A stretch of DNA of 64,000 bases from Aquisphaera giovannonii (GTDB lineage Bacteria; Planctomycetota; Planctomycetia; Isosphaerales; Isosphaeraceae). Position numbers and translations under genes: made by a program. The notes beneath the pieces are model-generated. The model searched no databases, was not told where the DNA came from, and saw only the letters and a list, made by a program, of their open reading frames with translations. The stretch covers positions 8,494,001-8,558,000 of the forward strand of contig NZ_CP042997.1 in the NCBI RefSeq assembly GCF_008087625.1, written 5' to 3'. Positions 8,658-18,600 of this stretch are shown here, piece by piece. The first letter of the stretch is position 1; each line of letters begins with the position of its first letter.

Positions 8658-9644
8658 TCAGCGTAGGGCCGATCGGGGATGTCCCCAGCCAGCCACGCGA
8701 CGGGCTACAGTCACCATCCTGCGTACGGGGTAGAAAATGCCGTCGTTGAGCAGCAGGTTTTTGGTCAGGAAGGGAGAGCGGGCCACCTGATTCATCAGCC
8801 GGATCGCCCAGTCCTCGGCCGCTGGCTCGGCTCTGGTTCGGCACTCCGCGAACGGGCCGTCGATCTCGACGTTAGCCGGGTCCTGAACACCCAGGCCCAT
8901 ATGCTCGGCATGCAAAACGTGCCGACTCTTGGCCGGCTCGAGCCCGATGAGCCGCATGGCCGTTGCATCTAAGGCCACGGGATCGCGGCTCGCCAACAGG
9001 ACATTCAGATTGATGGGATACCCGTTGATGGGGCCTCGACCCTGCATTCCCACGAGGCCATCCATAATGGCCAGTGTAACCGGTCGGATCGCGTTCACCG
9101 TTCCGATCAATTCGTGGAGATTTTTGTGCAGGAGGATCCGGTCGAAGCGAGGAATGCACCCCCACTGGTTCTTAAGGGCTCCGGTGAAGACCGTGGTGGC
9201 GTGCGTCTTGAGCACGGGGAGGGTCAGGAACGCGTCGGCATCGAGCCAGGTTCGGGAGAAGCCGAAGCCCGCGAGGCGAGGGTCCGGCATCTCGACAAGC
9301 TCGTCCTTGGAGAGGTTCTTGACCTCCAGCCCTAACTCGGACGCGAGCGCATAGACGCCGTTGTTCTCGAAGGCCGCCTCCGCGGGGTATCGCGCCCCGT
9401 CGGACTCGACGATCGTGATCCGTGACGTCCGCTCCAGCAGCACCTCGCAGACAGCCCGGAGGACGGCGAGCGACGTGTTGGCTGTGTGAATCTGCTCCGG
9501 ACGTTCTGTGCACAGGTTCGGCTTGATGACCACCGATGCCTGATCGGGGACCAATTCCTCCCAGCGGCACCCGGTCATCAACTCGCGCACGGCCGGGCTG
9601 GGATTCGTTCGGTCGGCCCGGCGCAACAGGACAGTGCTCTTCAT
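8658..9644 (-). CDS. DUF362 domain-containing protein
   Basis: The protein has 328 residues and matches the DUF362 family by its pattern: SVVIKPNLCTERPEQ near residue 40, RITIVESDGARYP, FLTLPVLKTHATTVFTGALKNQWG in the centre, and LLASRDPVALDATAMRLIG later. DUF362 proteins are of unknown biochemical function; some carry iron-sulfur clusters. Here I see no CxxCxxC cluster motif, so it is the cluster-free type. It lies 21 bases downstream of the TuaH-like glycosyltransferase gene in the same operon, so a role in glycan assembly or modification is suggested by context only. Start ATG at 9644 (MKSTVLLRR). Confidence 0.85.
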   Translation of the reverse strand: MKSTVLLRRADRTNPSPAVRELMTGCRWEELVPDQASVVIKPNLCTERPEQIHTANTSLAVLRAVCEVLLERTSRITIVESDGARYPAEAAFENNGVYALASELGLEVKNLSKDELVEMPDPRLAGFGFSRTWLDADAFLTLPVLKTHATTVFTGALKNQWGCIPRFDRILLHKNLHELIGTVNAIRPVTLAIMDGLVGMQGRGPINGYPINLNVLLASRDPVALDATAMRLIGLEPAKSRHVLHAEHMGLGVQDPANVEIDGPFAECRTRAEPAAEDWAIRLMNQVARSPFLTKNLLLNDGIFYPVRRMVTVARRVAGWGHPRSALR

Positions 9645-9665
9645 TCGATTGCTCCTCGTTCCTCG

Positions 9666-10922
9666 TCAAGGCGTACGGAGCTCCGTGGATGGCTCGATAG
9701 ACGCATGAGAACTTGGCAGGTGACTCCGGACGACCTCGAGGACCATGTTCAGCCGGGCGTCCCAGCTCTCGGCGGCGACGCGGGCCGTCCGACACCGCAC
9801 GTCCGCCTCGGACTCCGGGCGTCCGAGAACCACGTCAAGCTTGGCCAGGAACTCCTCGGCGGTGTCCGCAATCTCCACGACGTCGGCGTACTTCTCGATC
9901 TCCGGCGTCCTGACCGAGACGATGGGCTTGCCCATTGCAAGGTACTCCCTCAGCTTGATCGGGTTCGCGTGGAGGACCTGCCTGGTCAGGCGGTAGGGGA
10001 TGATTGCCGCGTCGAACTGCCTGCCATACGAGGGTAGGTCCGCATAGGGTCGCTTGCCCAGGAAATGCACGTTGGGGCGCCGCTGCACACGATCAGCCGG
10101 AACCGCGAGGCGGCCGATCAGCAAGAACGACCAGTCGGGCCGTAGTCCGGCGAGGTAATCGATAAGATCGAGATCGATCCACCGCTCGATGAGCCCAAAA
10201 AACCCGATCAGCGGACGACGGTATCCGGCGAGTTCGGCCGGGGCAGCGGTCGCATCGTCCAGGGCTCGGGCGAAATGGGCCACGTCCACGCCGTGGGGGG
10301 AGAGGCGCGTCTCGGCGTTCAGCCGCCGTTTGGGCTCGAGGAGAGTGTCGGAGGCGACGAAAACCAGGTCCGCACGCCGCGTCATCTCCTCGTCCATCGC
10401 TTGGACTGCGGCGGCGTCGACGTCCGGCAGCGCCGCGTAGTCGTCGATGCAATAGTATACCGACATCTCCTCCTGCAGCCTTCCCAGGACGCCCGCGAGG
10501 TGCGGGATCATGAACCACGCGATCGGCCGACGGATCCCTTCTCGCCACGTGAGCCAGCGTAGTGTCGCCGTGACGAAGAACCTGTTAAAGTGGCGGATGA
10601 TGGCGAATCGGTGAAGGGGAACCTGGAAAAGCGTGCGCACCTTCAGGTTGGCCGATACCGTTCGCGCCCCAAGGGCAAATCGCCACAGCTTGGCCCAAAT
10701 CTTCTTGAGATCCCGCCCTGTGCCCTTCGGAGCCCGCAGTCCCGGGCATTCGATGTAGTAGACCCGATGCCTGCGAGCGAGCCACTCGGCGATGTGGTGG
10801 CTCGAGGTCCGGTTCTCCGCGAACCAATCGTTCCCGAAGTAAAGGAAGACCTGCTCTGCCTCGTCGACCGCCTCGGCTCGACGCTCCGACGCGATCGACG
10901 GCGGGCTCTCGAGTGTGTTCAT
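9666..10922 (-). CDS. Glycosyltransferase, GT-B fold, TuaH-like
   Basis: The open frame extends back to 11153, but the first ~77 codons would overlap the deacetylase gene and do not look like protein. ATG at 10922 forms an ATGA overlap with the deacetylase stop, so translational coupling decides the start (418 residues, MNTLESPPS). ATG at 10937 is an alternative. The sequence VFLYFGNDWFAENRTSSHH at the start, CIDDYAALPD, RLSPHGVDVAHFA and GKPIVSVRTPEIEKYADVV resemble TuaH-type glycosyltransferases of teichuronic-acid and exopolysaccharide loci (family knowledge). It should transfer a sugar from a nucleotide donor at the cytoplasmic membrane. Donor unknown. Confidence 0.8.
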   Translation of the reverse strand: MNTLESPPSIASERRAEAVDEAEQVFLYFGNDWFAENRTSSHHIAEWLARRHRVYYIECPGLRAPKGTGRDLKKIWAKLWRFALGARTVSANLKVRTLFQVPLHRFAIIRHFNRFFVTATLRWLTWREGIRRPIAWFMIPHLAGVLGRLQEEMSVYYCIDDYAALPDVDAAAVQAMDEEMTRRADLVFVASDTLLEPKRRLNAETRLSPHGVDVAHFARALDDATAAPAELAGYRRPLIGFFGLIERWIDLDLIDYLAGLRPDWSFLLIGRLAVPADRVQRRPNVHFLGKRPYADLPSYGRQFDAAIIPYRLTRQVLHANPIKLREYLAMGKPIVSVRTPEIEKYADVVEIADTAEEFLAKLDVVLGRPESEADVRCRTARVAAESWDARLNMVLEVVRSHLPSSHASIEPSTELRTP

Positions 10923-11608
10923 CTTCGGGTTATCCATGTAGACGGCGTCGTGAAGCTGAGGCCCTTCGCCGCCATTACTCGAATCAAATCCGGAAGGACA
11001 GCCAGGCATTGAGGACGATTGTCGTGGAAGAGGAACATGTCGCCGCCACGCCTTGACCGCTCTGCCAGTGATTGCCGGATCTCGGCTGGGTCGGTGATCA
11101 AGTAGTCCTTGGAATCGACGTTCCAGAGCACGATCCTCTGGCCTATCCGCCATAGCCCCAAGAGTGAAGCAACCGAGAGTCTCCCGTGAGGAGGCCGGAA
11201 TAACTCTACGGGCTGCCCTGAGAGTTCCCTCAGGATGGCCCTGGCGCGAACGGCACTTTCGAGAAACTTATGACCCGTGGATGACCTGCAATCTTTATGC
11301 TCGTACGTGTGGTTGCCGACGACATGGCCTTCGGAGGCAATTCGACGAACGATCCCAGGATGGCGCTCGGCCGACTCACCGATGAGGAAGAACGTCGCAT
11401 GCACCCTCTCCTCGGCGAGGATGTCGAGCAGCCGCGGCGTGATCTCCGGGTCGGGGCCGTCGTCGAAGGTCAGGCAGACGCCCCTGCTCCCTCGCGGCCC
11501 GCGGGTCATGAACAGGCTGCGCGGGAGCGCAGCAGCCGTGACCTCCTTCGCCATACGCCGCAAAAGGGAAGGGCAAGGAGCCTGTTTTTTGAGAGTCCAT
11601 GCCTTCAC
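10919..11608 (-). CDS. Polysaccharide deacetylase, NodB homology domain
   Basis: GTG at 11608 overlaps the stop of the preceding GT4 gene as GTGA, so I place the start there (229 residues) rather than at the longer frame reaching 11701. The NodB motifs are complete: motif 1 TFDDGPDP at about residues 47-54 (catalytic base and metal Asp), motif 2 HTYEH at 100-104 (metal His pair) and motif 3 RPPHG at 138-142. The late LFHDN matches motif 5 (Leu-x-His). No signal peptide is evident after start correction. The enzyme removes acetyl groups from N-acetylhexosamines. Position between two glycosyltransferases, with 4-base overlaps at both ends, points to deacetylation of a lipid-linked intermediate or of the exported polymer. 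Confidence 0.88.
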   Translation of the reverse strand: MKAWTLKKQAPCPSLLRRMAKEVTAAALPRSLFMTRGPRGSRGVCLTFDDGPDPEITPRLLDILAEERVHATFFLIGESAERHPGIVRRIASEGHVVGNHTYEHKDCRSSTGHKFLESAVRARAILRELSGQPVELFRPPHGRLSVASLLGLWRIGQRIVLWNVDSKDYLITDPAEIRQSLAERSRRGGDMFLFHDNRPQCLAVLPDLIRVMAAKGLSFTTPSTWITRR

Positions 11609-12816
11609 GATGTTGGGGTCTCCTCCAGGACTTCCGACAAGGGTGGCTTCATCCGCACTGTCTCCAAGATACGCAGCATCGCCTCTGCTGATTCCGCCCA
11701 CGTCGAGAACCGAGGTAGCGCAGAGGGCCTTCGCCCCGAAGCCCAGCGGACCAAGCCCTGCTCGATGGCCTCCGCGAGCCTCCGAGGATCTTCCCTGGGC
11801 ACGAGGATGCGGCAGGTGTCGTCGCCGATCTCTGAAACTCCGCCGACGTTGCTCGCCACGAACGGCGTGCCGCAGGCCAGGGATTCTCGCAACACATTGG
11901 GCAATCCCTCGGACCGACTTGGAAGGACCGTCAAGTCCGCTGACCGATACCAGTCGGCGAGTTCGCCATGGCCCTTCGCTCCCACGATCGAGACAGATCC
12001 GCCGAGCCCTTCGTCTTTGATGCGGGTCGAAAGCGCTCGTCTCAGCGGCCCTTCGCCGACCAAGTGAAGGTGGAATTCGAGCCCTCGCCCGCGCAGGATC
12101 CGAGAGGCGTCGAGTAGGACGTCGAGCCCCTTCACGGGGAGCAGATTGCCGACGAAGAGGACGATTCGTCCGTGCTTGTCCAACCCAAGCCGTCGGCGGG
12201 CTTCGTCGCGGGGGCCGGGCCGGAATTGCTCAAGGTCGATTCCGTTGTACACGACCCTGATCTTTGCCGAAGGGATCCCCGACTCCTCCAGATGACGGGC
12301 CAAGTTCCGACTCACCGCGATGATACAGTCGGCACGGTGCAACCCTTCAAGGGTCCGCTCCTTGCATCCCCGCAACCGGCCGTGGACAAGGATGTCCGAA
12401 CCGTGGACCATGATTGCCACCGGGAGCCCCGACGCATGGCCGAGTTCGACGGCCGCCCAGCCGTCGGGGTAAGCCCACGAGCCCAGCACCACGTCGGGCC
12501 GGAAGTTCGCCAGCGTCCTGGCGAAGACCGCCTCAACTGAGTATTTATAAAAGTGGCCGTACCATCGCCGCAAGATCTTGGGGGTAAACACGTATCGGGG
12601 ATGGCCGATACAAATTTCATCCCGTCTCATGTGCCTATCGGCGGGCGGTCGCGCCGCAGCGCACATCCCAGCCTTCAACTCGTCAGTCCAGGGGATCGGG
12701 GCGATGATCGCCACGGCATGATGCGCGGCCATAGCCTGGAATCGCCGCTGGTTGAACGGAGCCTCGAAAGGCCGGATAGGGCTCGGGTACAGGTTAGTCA
12801 GAACGAGTATTTTCAT
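11605..12816 (-). CDS. Glycosyltransferase family 4
   Basis: A GT4 enzyme of about 403 residues, starting at the ATG of MKILVLTNLYPSP (12816); an ATG 15 bases earlier is possible. The N-domain has the PxxxGGxE-like loop replaced by PIRPFEAPFNQRRF. The donor domain shows VLFVGNLLPVKGLDVLLDA, LVGEGPLRRAL and PSRSEGLPNVLRESLACGTPFV, which holds the family E-x7-E signature. It is a cytoplasmic-face enzyme adding a sugar to a growing glycan. The stop codon overlaps the deacetylase GTG start. About 310 bases of non-coding sequence separate it from the Wzy-like gene upstream, so a local promoter could lie there. Confidence 0.87.
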   Translation of the reverse strand: MKILVLTNLYPSPIRPFEAPFNQRRFQAMAAHHAVAIIAPIPWTDELKAGMCAAARPPADRHMRRDEICIGHPRYVFTPKILRRWYGHFYKYSVEAVFARTLANFRPDVVLGSWAYPDGWAAVELGHASGLPVAIMVHGSDILVHGRLRGCKERTLEGLHRADCIIAVSRNLARHLEESGIPSAKIRVVYNGIDLEQFRPGPRDEARRRLGLDKHGRIVLFVGNLLPVKGLDVLLDASRILRGRGLEFHLHLVGEGPLRRALSTRIKDEGLGGSVSIVGAKGHGELADWYRSADLTVLPSRSEGLPNVLRESLACGTPFVASNVGGVSEIGDDTCRILVPREDPRRLAEAIEQGLVRWASGRRPSALPRFSTWAESAEAMLRILETVRMKPPLSEVLEETPTS

Positions 12817-13128
12817 CGGAGGAGGACTCACACTGCGACGAGACCGAACCGGGCGAAGTGCGTGCCACTCAACAAGGGCGAATGGTGTCTAGTCCCTGCA
12901 CCGGGCTCTAGGGAGGGCAGCGGACATCTTTCGATCGACCCCCGGAGCGCGGACGAAGCCTTTCCCGGAACGAAGACCGTTGATCCATCACAGGTGATCG
13001 TGCGACCGTATCCGGGAGCATCCCTGCCCATGTGGGAGCCTGCCCCACCAACCCTGAACCTCAGGCTGATTCGGGCTCCGACCTATCCGGACGATGATCC
13101 GATATCCGGAGGGACGCCGGGGATGTCT
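12817..13128. other. 312-bp spacer inside the first glycan operon, nothing recognised
   Basis: The space lies between the Wzy-like gene and the GT4 gene, both on the minus strand. A 67-codon frame on the minus strand ends just inside the GT4 start region but has no protein-like composition. The spacer could hold a promoter or a processing site; none is clear by eye. Confidence 0.4.
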
Positions 13129-14427
13129 TCATCTTGGACTTAACTTTATGAAAATGTAAAACCCAAAAAGGACGCACAGGCTAATTTTGCCGTAACCACG
13201 CAGTGTCGATTGGTTAATGCCTGGCGGACGGTAACTGGCTCTGCCACGAATGATGTTGAAATAGGACGTGATCAAGCCGAAGAGCAGATACGTCGGGACG
13301 AAGTAGACCCGCGAGAGTGACATGAAACCCATGCCAAATGCGAAAAGGCTTGCTGTCAGTAGGTTCCGCGCCCCGTCGAGATGACGATGCGTAGGCAAAT
13401 TCTTGTCGCCGCGAAGTGCAGACAAAGATTGCAATGAGAAGGCGAAGATTGTCACGAAACACGTCCCACCGAAAAACCCGAGTTCCACGAAGCCGTGGAC
13501 GAACGAATTGTGAGCGACGAGGCCCACCTCCTCCACGTATTCGTTCATGCCTATTCCAAATATCGGATTATACCAGAACAGGGCCATCCCCTCTCGCCAA
13601 AGGCCGACTCGGTCGTGCCCTGTCCCACCACTGAGGCTGATGTCGGTTTGCCTTCCGGAGAGGAGGGGCAAGACCAGCGTGCCGGCAACGACGAGGACCG
13701 GCATCGCCCGCTTCAACCCTAGCCTGCTGCCGTAGTAGCCGAGCAGGCCTGCTCCTAGGGTTAGAAGTCCCCCGCGTGAGTGGGTCATCGCCAGTGCGTA
13801 TATCAGCAACGGAGTTGGAGAGAGGCCGAACAAACCGGTGAGCCTTGATGGCGATGTGTCCCTGAGATGGAGACTGATCATAACGCCAAAGGCCAGGACC
13901 AGGCACAGGTCGTTTGGATCGTTGAAGATGCCCGGCCCGCACAAACGCTCGAAGAACAATTCTTCTCCTGATTCATCGTCCACCTCACGTTGATGGTATG
14001 CTTCAAGCTCGGGAATGCTGATGGCCCCGTGATACTGGAGCAGAGCGACGGCGACGAGGATCACAATCAGGACATTCAGGGCCACAAGGTATCGGCGGAA
14101 TTTTTTCGGAGAGTCGATCACCGCGACCAGTAGGAAGTAGAACAGGCAGATTCGGAGGAAGAAATCGCCGGACTCGACGGCCGACATGAACCTGAAATGG
14201 CTCAGGTGTGATAGGAAGACCGCTGCCAGCAGGCCGACTATGCAGAAGCTGATGGGATTCTCGAGCAGCGACCGAGCCCTTAGTTGCCTGAAGATGCCGC
14301 CGAACGAGAGCGCGACGCAGACCAGGATCACGACCTGGTAAAGCGGCAAGCCTTGGAGCAGCGGAATGATATCGGCCGGGCGGAGGAGCAGGATCGCGGT
14401 GAGCGACACAAACCAGGCGAATTGCAT
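13129..14427 (-). CDS. O-antigen ligase / Wzy-polymerase family membrane protein
   Basis: This 432-residue protein is strongly hydrophobic, with about 10-12 predicted membrane helices. The Wzy_C-type signature is clear: a periplasmic loop around residues 140-170, then FNDPNDLCLVLAFGVMI, MTHSRGGLLTLGAGLLGYY and, in the late loop, NPIFGIGMNEYVEE followed by AHNSFVHGFVELGFFGG. Members polymerise or ligate undecaprenyl-linked glycans on the outer face of the inner membrane. It is the first gene of the minus-strand operon (start ATG 14427). The IS element begins only about 100 bp upstream of its start, so its native promoter may have been displaced or replaced. Polymerase and ligase cannot be told apart from sequence alone. 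Confidence 0.87.
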   Translation of the reverse strand: MQFAWFVSLTAILLLRPADIIPLLQGLPLYQVVILVCVALSFGGIFRQLRARSLLENPISFCIVGLLAAVFLSHLSHFRFMSAVESGDFFLRICLFYFLLVAVIDSPKKFRRYLVALNVLIVILVAVALLQYHGAISIPELEAYHQREVDDESGEELFFERLCGPGIFNDPNDLCLVLAFGVMISLHLRDTSPSRLTGLFGLSPTPLLIYALAMTHSRGGLLTLGAGLLGYYGSRLGLKRAMPVLVVAGTLVLPLLSGRQTDISLSGGTGHDRVGLWREGMALFWYNPIFGIGMNEYVEEVGLVAHNSFVHGFVELGFFGGTCFVTIFAFSLQSLSALRGDKNLPTHRHLDGARNLLTASLFAFGMGFMSLSRVYFVPTYLLFGLITSYFNIIRGRASYRPPGINQSTLRGYGKISLCVLFGFYIFIKLSPR

Positions 14428-14530
14428 CGAGATTCTCGGACTTTTCGGGCTAGGCGACGCCTACGCCTAGCTCCCTGGACACGTAGGCCGACCGTCGGCA
14501 AGCGGGCTCGGGATTGCTCGGGATGCCTTC

Positions 14531-15418
14531 GAGCGTACGGACAAAATGAGTCGATCGGCACCAGGGCTGCATTCTGATCCTTTGGTCCGAAGATCGAAGG
14601 AGGACATCTCATGAAGCCGCTGGTGACCGACTCGCTGTGGGAACGCCTGGAGCCCTTGCTGCCGCCCCCGCCGCGGCGCCGCGCCCGCTTCCCGGGGCGC
14701 AAGCCCTTGTGGCCGCGGCAGGTCCTCACGGGCATCCTCTTCGTGCTCAATACGGACATCGCCTGGGACGACCTGCCCGCCGAGCCGGGTTGCGGCTGCG
14801 GCAAGACCTGCCGCCGCTGGCATCGTGCCGGCGTCTGGCTCAAGCTGCACGCGACGCTGCTCGCCGAGCTCAACGGCGCCGACCGGATCGACTGGGGCCG
14901 GGCGCTGGTCGACGCCTCCTTCGCCAAGGCGCCCGAAGGTGGCGAGGACACCGGCCCGAGCCCCACGGACCGCGGCAAATCGGGCAGCAGGCACCACCTG
15001 ATGACCGACGCCCGGGCATACCCTCTCGGCCACGGTGACGGCGGCCAACGTCAACGACGTCACGCAGGCCTTGCCCCTGGCGGTCGGGATGGTGCGGGTC
15101 GGCGGCGAGCCGGGACCGCCGCGGCGGCGGCCGGAGCGGCTGCAGATCGACCGGGGCTATGATTCCGGTCCCCTGCGGCGGCCGTTGCGCTGGCTGGGGA
15201 TCACGCCGGTGCTGGCCGAGCGCGGCACGGCCCACGGCAGCGGGTTGGTGGTGTACCGCTGGTTCGTCGAGCGGACGCTGTCCTGGCTGCACGCGTTCGG
15301 CCGGCTGCGGCGCCGGCTGGACCGGCGCACGGAGATACAGGAGGCATTCCTGGAGCTGGCCTACGTCCTCATCTGCCTCAGATTCCTGGAAGTCTGAATT
15401 CATTTTGTCCGTGCGCTC
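14531..15418 (+). mobile_element. IS5-family insertion sequence (IS427-like), 888 bp
   Basis: The left end GAGCGTACGGACAAAATGAG (14531-14550) is matched in inverted orientation at 15398-15418, with one substitution within the first 19 bases (GAGCGCACGGACAAAATGA). Between them is a DDE transposase read in two frames. Length and organisation fit IS5-family elements. Bases flanking the ends (CTTC on the left, TTAA on the right) do not give a clear target duplication, so either the exact ends differ by a few bases or the duplication has decayed. Confidence 0.85.
14611..15397 (+). pseudogene. IS5-family DDE transposase, split by a frameshift
   Basis: The first part begins at ATG 14611 with MKPLVTDSLWERLEPLLPP and contains WDDLPAE, WHRAGVWLKLH and ALVDASFAKAPEGGE, which carries the first catalytic Asp, up to GSRHHLMTDAR. 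The frame then shifts between about 15010 and 15030: the second part, read one frame over, gives LSATVTAANVNDV, QIDRGYDSGPL (second Asp region), RWFVERTLSWL (catalytic Glu) and a normal C-terminus. Homologous proteins read DAR-G-I/x-PL-x-VT-AANVND without a break, so about two bases appear to be missing in the GGG and CCC runs there. It is either an inactivating lesion or, less likely, a programmed frameshift, since no A-rich slippery run is present. Confidence 0.8.
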
Positions 15419-15621
15419 TTAACGACAGACCTCACTGAGGATGAGGAGGGAACAAGGGCGATGCGTGAATTACGCAAGGCGAACCGGAGAGCCATCCCAG
15501 AAGAGAAACCTCACGAGCCTGACTCTGGTCGTTCGGCAGTCGTTCGCCGGAATTCCCGGCAGGAGATTCCTCGTCCCCTTACCAAGATGCTAGCTCACAA
15601 GCTCGATGGCAACGCGGCCGA

Positions 15622-18600
15622 TTACTCCTCCAAGCCCGGCCCCCGCTCCCCGCGGAGGCTTGACGAGACACGCAAATCTTCCCTCGACTCCAGAGCATTC
15701 CATCTCGCAGACGGGAATCGCGACCGGCCCGCCGCGCGAGCGCCGGGGAGCGACAGGACCGGTGCTGCGGTGGAATTCGCGGGGACCGCGGGCACGAGTT
15801 TCGCATGCATGAGCTGGCCAATTCGCGAGCCCGGGGTGTCGCCCACCCAGCCTGCAGCCTGCTCCCGCCCCTGAGACGACCTCATCCCGGCGACCGCGAC
15901 CTGCTCCAGGGCGACGTCGAAGGCCTGAGGGTTGGGTGAAGAAGAGGCGTCCGGACTCCCATACGCGACACGCAGACCTGGTGCCGGAGCCGGTGCCCCG
16001 GGATACGGTGTCCGTCGCTCGCCGACGGGCAGTGCAGCCGCCATCACGTCGTCCCCCGCGTCGTGGTCCAGCCCGAGCTCGTGGCCCATCTCGTGGGAAA
16101 CGACCGACAGCAGATCCACGTGCGTACGGGCCGGCCCGCTGGCGCCCGGAGCGAACTCCAGGTCGTCGCCAGGCGTCGGATCGACGAACCACCCGTAACC
16201 CGCCGCATTCGCGTCGATGGAGATGACGCCAGGGCCCGACATGCCCAGCGCCCCCCCCGGCAGGTCCGCGATCTCGAATCGGATCCCGCTCAGAGCGGCG
16301 ATCGCGTTCGCCCCGTAGCCGCCCTCCTGCCACCGCTTCACGGCCTCTGCCACAATCGGGGAGAGTTGATTTTGCGTCAGGGGCGTCGCGACGACGGGGC
16401 TCGGATCCGGCCCTCCCGCGACGTAAAGCGGATTGTTGACCCTCTGGGTTAGGGAGCCGGACGTGCTGGCGTTGAAGTTCACACCGCCGCTATAGGTCGC
16501 GGTGATGAAGTGGCTGCCCACGGAGAGCGACGAGGTCGTGAACGTCGCCACGCCCGCACCGACGAGCGAGGCCGTGCCCAGCGTCGTCGACCCGTCCTTG
16601 AACGTCACCGTGCCGATAGGCGCCCCTCCCGTCGCAGTCACGGTCGCCGTGAATGTCACCGCCGTGAAGCGCGGCGAGGGATTCAAGGAGGATGTGACGG
16701 CCGTGGTCGTAGAAGCCCGATTCACCGTCTGCGTCAGCGACGAGGATGTGCTGCCGTTGAAATTCGCGGTGCTCGCGTAGGATGCGGTGATGGAGTGTGT
16801 CGTCGAGGTCAGAGTGGAGGTGGTGAACGTCGCCACGCCCGTGCCGGAGAGCGTCGCCGTGCCCAAGGTCGTCGCACCGTCCGAGAACGTGACCGTCCCC
16901 GTCGGCACGCCGCCCGAGGTCGTCACCGTCGCCGTGAACGTCACCGAGGTGCCGTAGCTCGAGGGATTCGACGACGAAGTGACCGTCGTCGAGGTCGAAG
17001 CCCGGCTCACCGTCTGCGAGAGCGTCGAGGACGTGCTCGTGGCGAAGTTGGTGCTGCCGCCGAACGCCGCTGTGATCGGATGGATACCCAGAGACAGCAC
17101 CGAGGTCGTGAACGTCGCCACGCCCGTGCCGGAGAGCGTCGCCGTGCCCAGGACGGCCGTGCCGTCCTTGAACGTGACCGTCCCCGTCGGCACGCCGCCC
17201 GAGGAGGTCACCCTCGCGGTGAACGTCACCGAGCCGCCGTACGCCGACGGGTTGGTGGACGACGACAGGGCCGTCGTCGTGGCCGCCGGATTCACCGACT
17301 GCGAAAGCGTCGGGGAGGCGCTGGCGGCGTAGCTGGAGCTGCCACCGTAGGACGCGGTGATCGTGTGACTCCCTGCCGCCAGGGCCGACGTCGTGAACGT
17401 CGCCCTGCCCAAGAACGAGAGTGTGGCCGTGCCCAGGATCGTGGCACCATCGGTGAAGGTCACCGTGCCGGTCGGAGTACCCACGCTGGCGGACACATTG
17501 GCCGTAAACGTCACGGTCGCACCGAACGTCGACGGGTTCGAGGAGGAACTCAGCGTCGTCGAGGTAGACCGGACCACGGCCTGCGAAAGCGAAGGGGATG
17601 TACTGGCGGCGAAGTTGGTGCTGCCACCAAACGTCGCGGTGATCGTGTGACTCCCGAGGGCCAACGACGAGGTCGCGAACGTCGCCACGCCGGACCCGGA
17701 CAGTGTCGCTGTACCCAGCGTCGTCGAGCCATCCTTGAATGTCACGGTTCCGCCCGGCACGCCACCCGCGGATGTCACCGTCGCCGTGAACGTCACCGAC
17801 GTACCCGACGTCGACGGGTTCAGCGAGGAAACGACGGCCGTCGAGGTCGCGGCGGCGTTGACCGTCTGCGACAGCGCCGCGGACGCGCTGGCGGCGAAGT
17901 TGCCGGCCCCGCCGTAGGACGCCGTGATCGTGTGACTCCCTGCCGCCAGGGCCGACGTCGTCAGCGTCGCCACCCCCGTACCCGACAGGGTCGCAGTACC
18001 CAGGGTCGTCGCCCCGTCCTTGAACGTCACCGTTCCGCCGGGAGTGCCGCCCGCCGAGCTCACCGTCGCCGTGAACGTCACCGACGACCCGTAGGCCGAC
18101 GGCCTCAGCGAGGAGACCACGGTCGTCGTGGTCGCGGCGGCGTTCACCGTCTGCGACAGCGCCGCGGACGCGCTGGCGGCGAAGTTGGCGGCCCCGCCGT
18201 AGGACGCGGTGATGGAGTGCCCGCCGGCGGCCAGGACCGACGTCGTCAGCGTCGCCACCCCCGACCCGTCGAGCGCGGCGGTCCCGAGCACGGTCGCCCC
18301 GTCCGCGAACGTCACCGTGCCGCCGGGGATGCCCGCCCCGGAGCTCACCGTCGCCGTGAACGTCACCGACGACCCGTAGGCCGACGGGCTCAGCGAGGAA
18401 ACGACGGCCGTCACGGTCGTGGCGGCGTTGACCGTCTGCGACAGCGCCGCGGACGCGCTGCCGGCGAAGTTGCCGGCCCCGCCGTAGGACGCGGTGATCG
18501 TGTGACTCCCTGCCGCCAGGACCGACGTCGTCAGCGTCGCCACCCCCGACCCGTCCAGCGCCGCGGTCCCGAGCACGGTCGCCCCGTCCGCGAACGTCAC

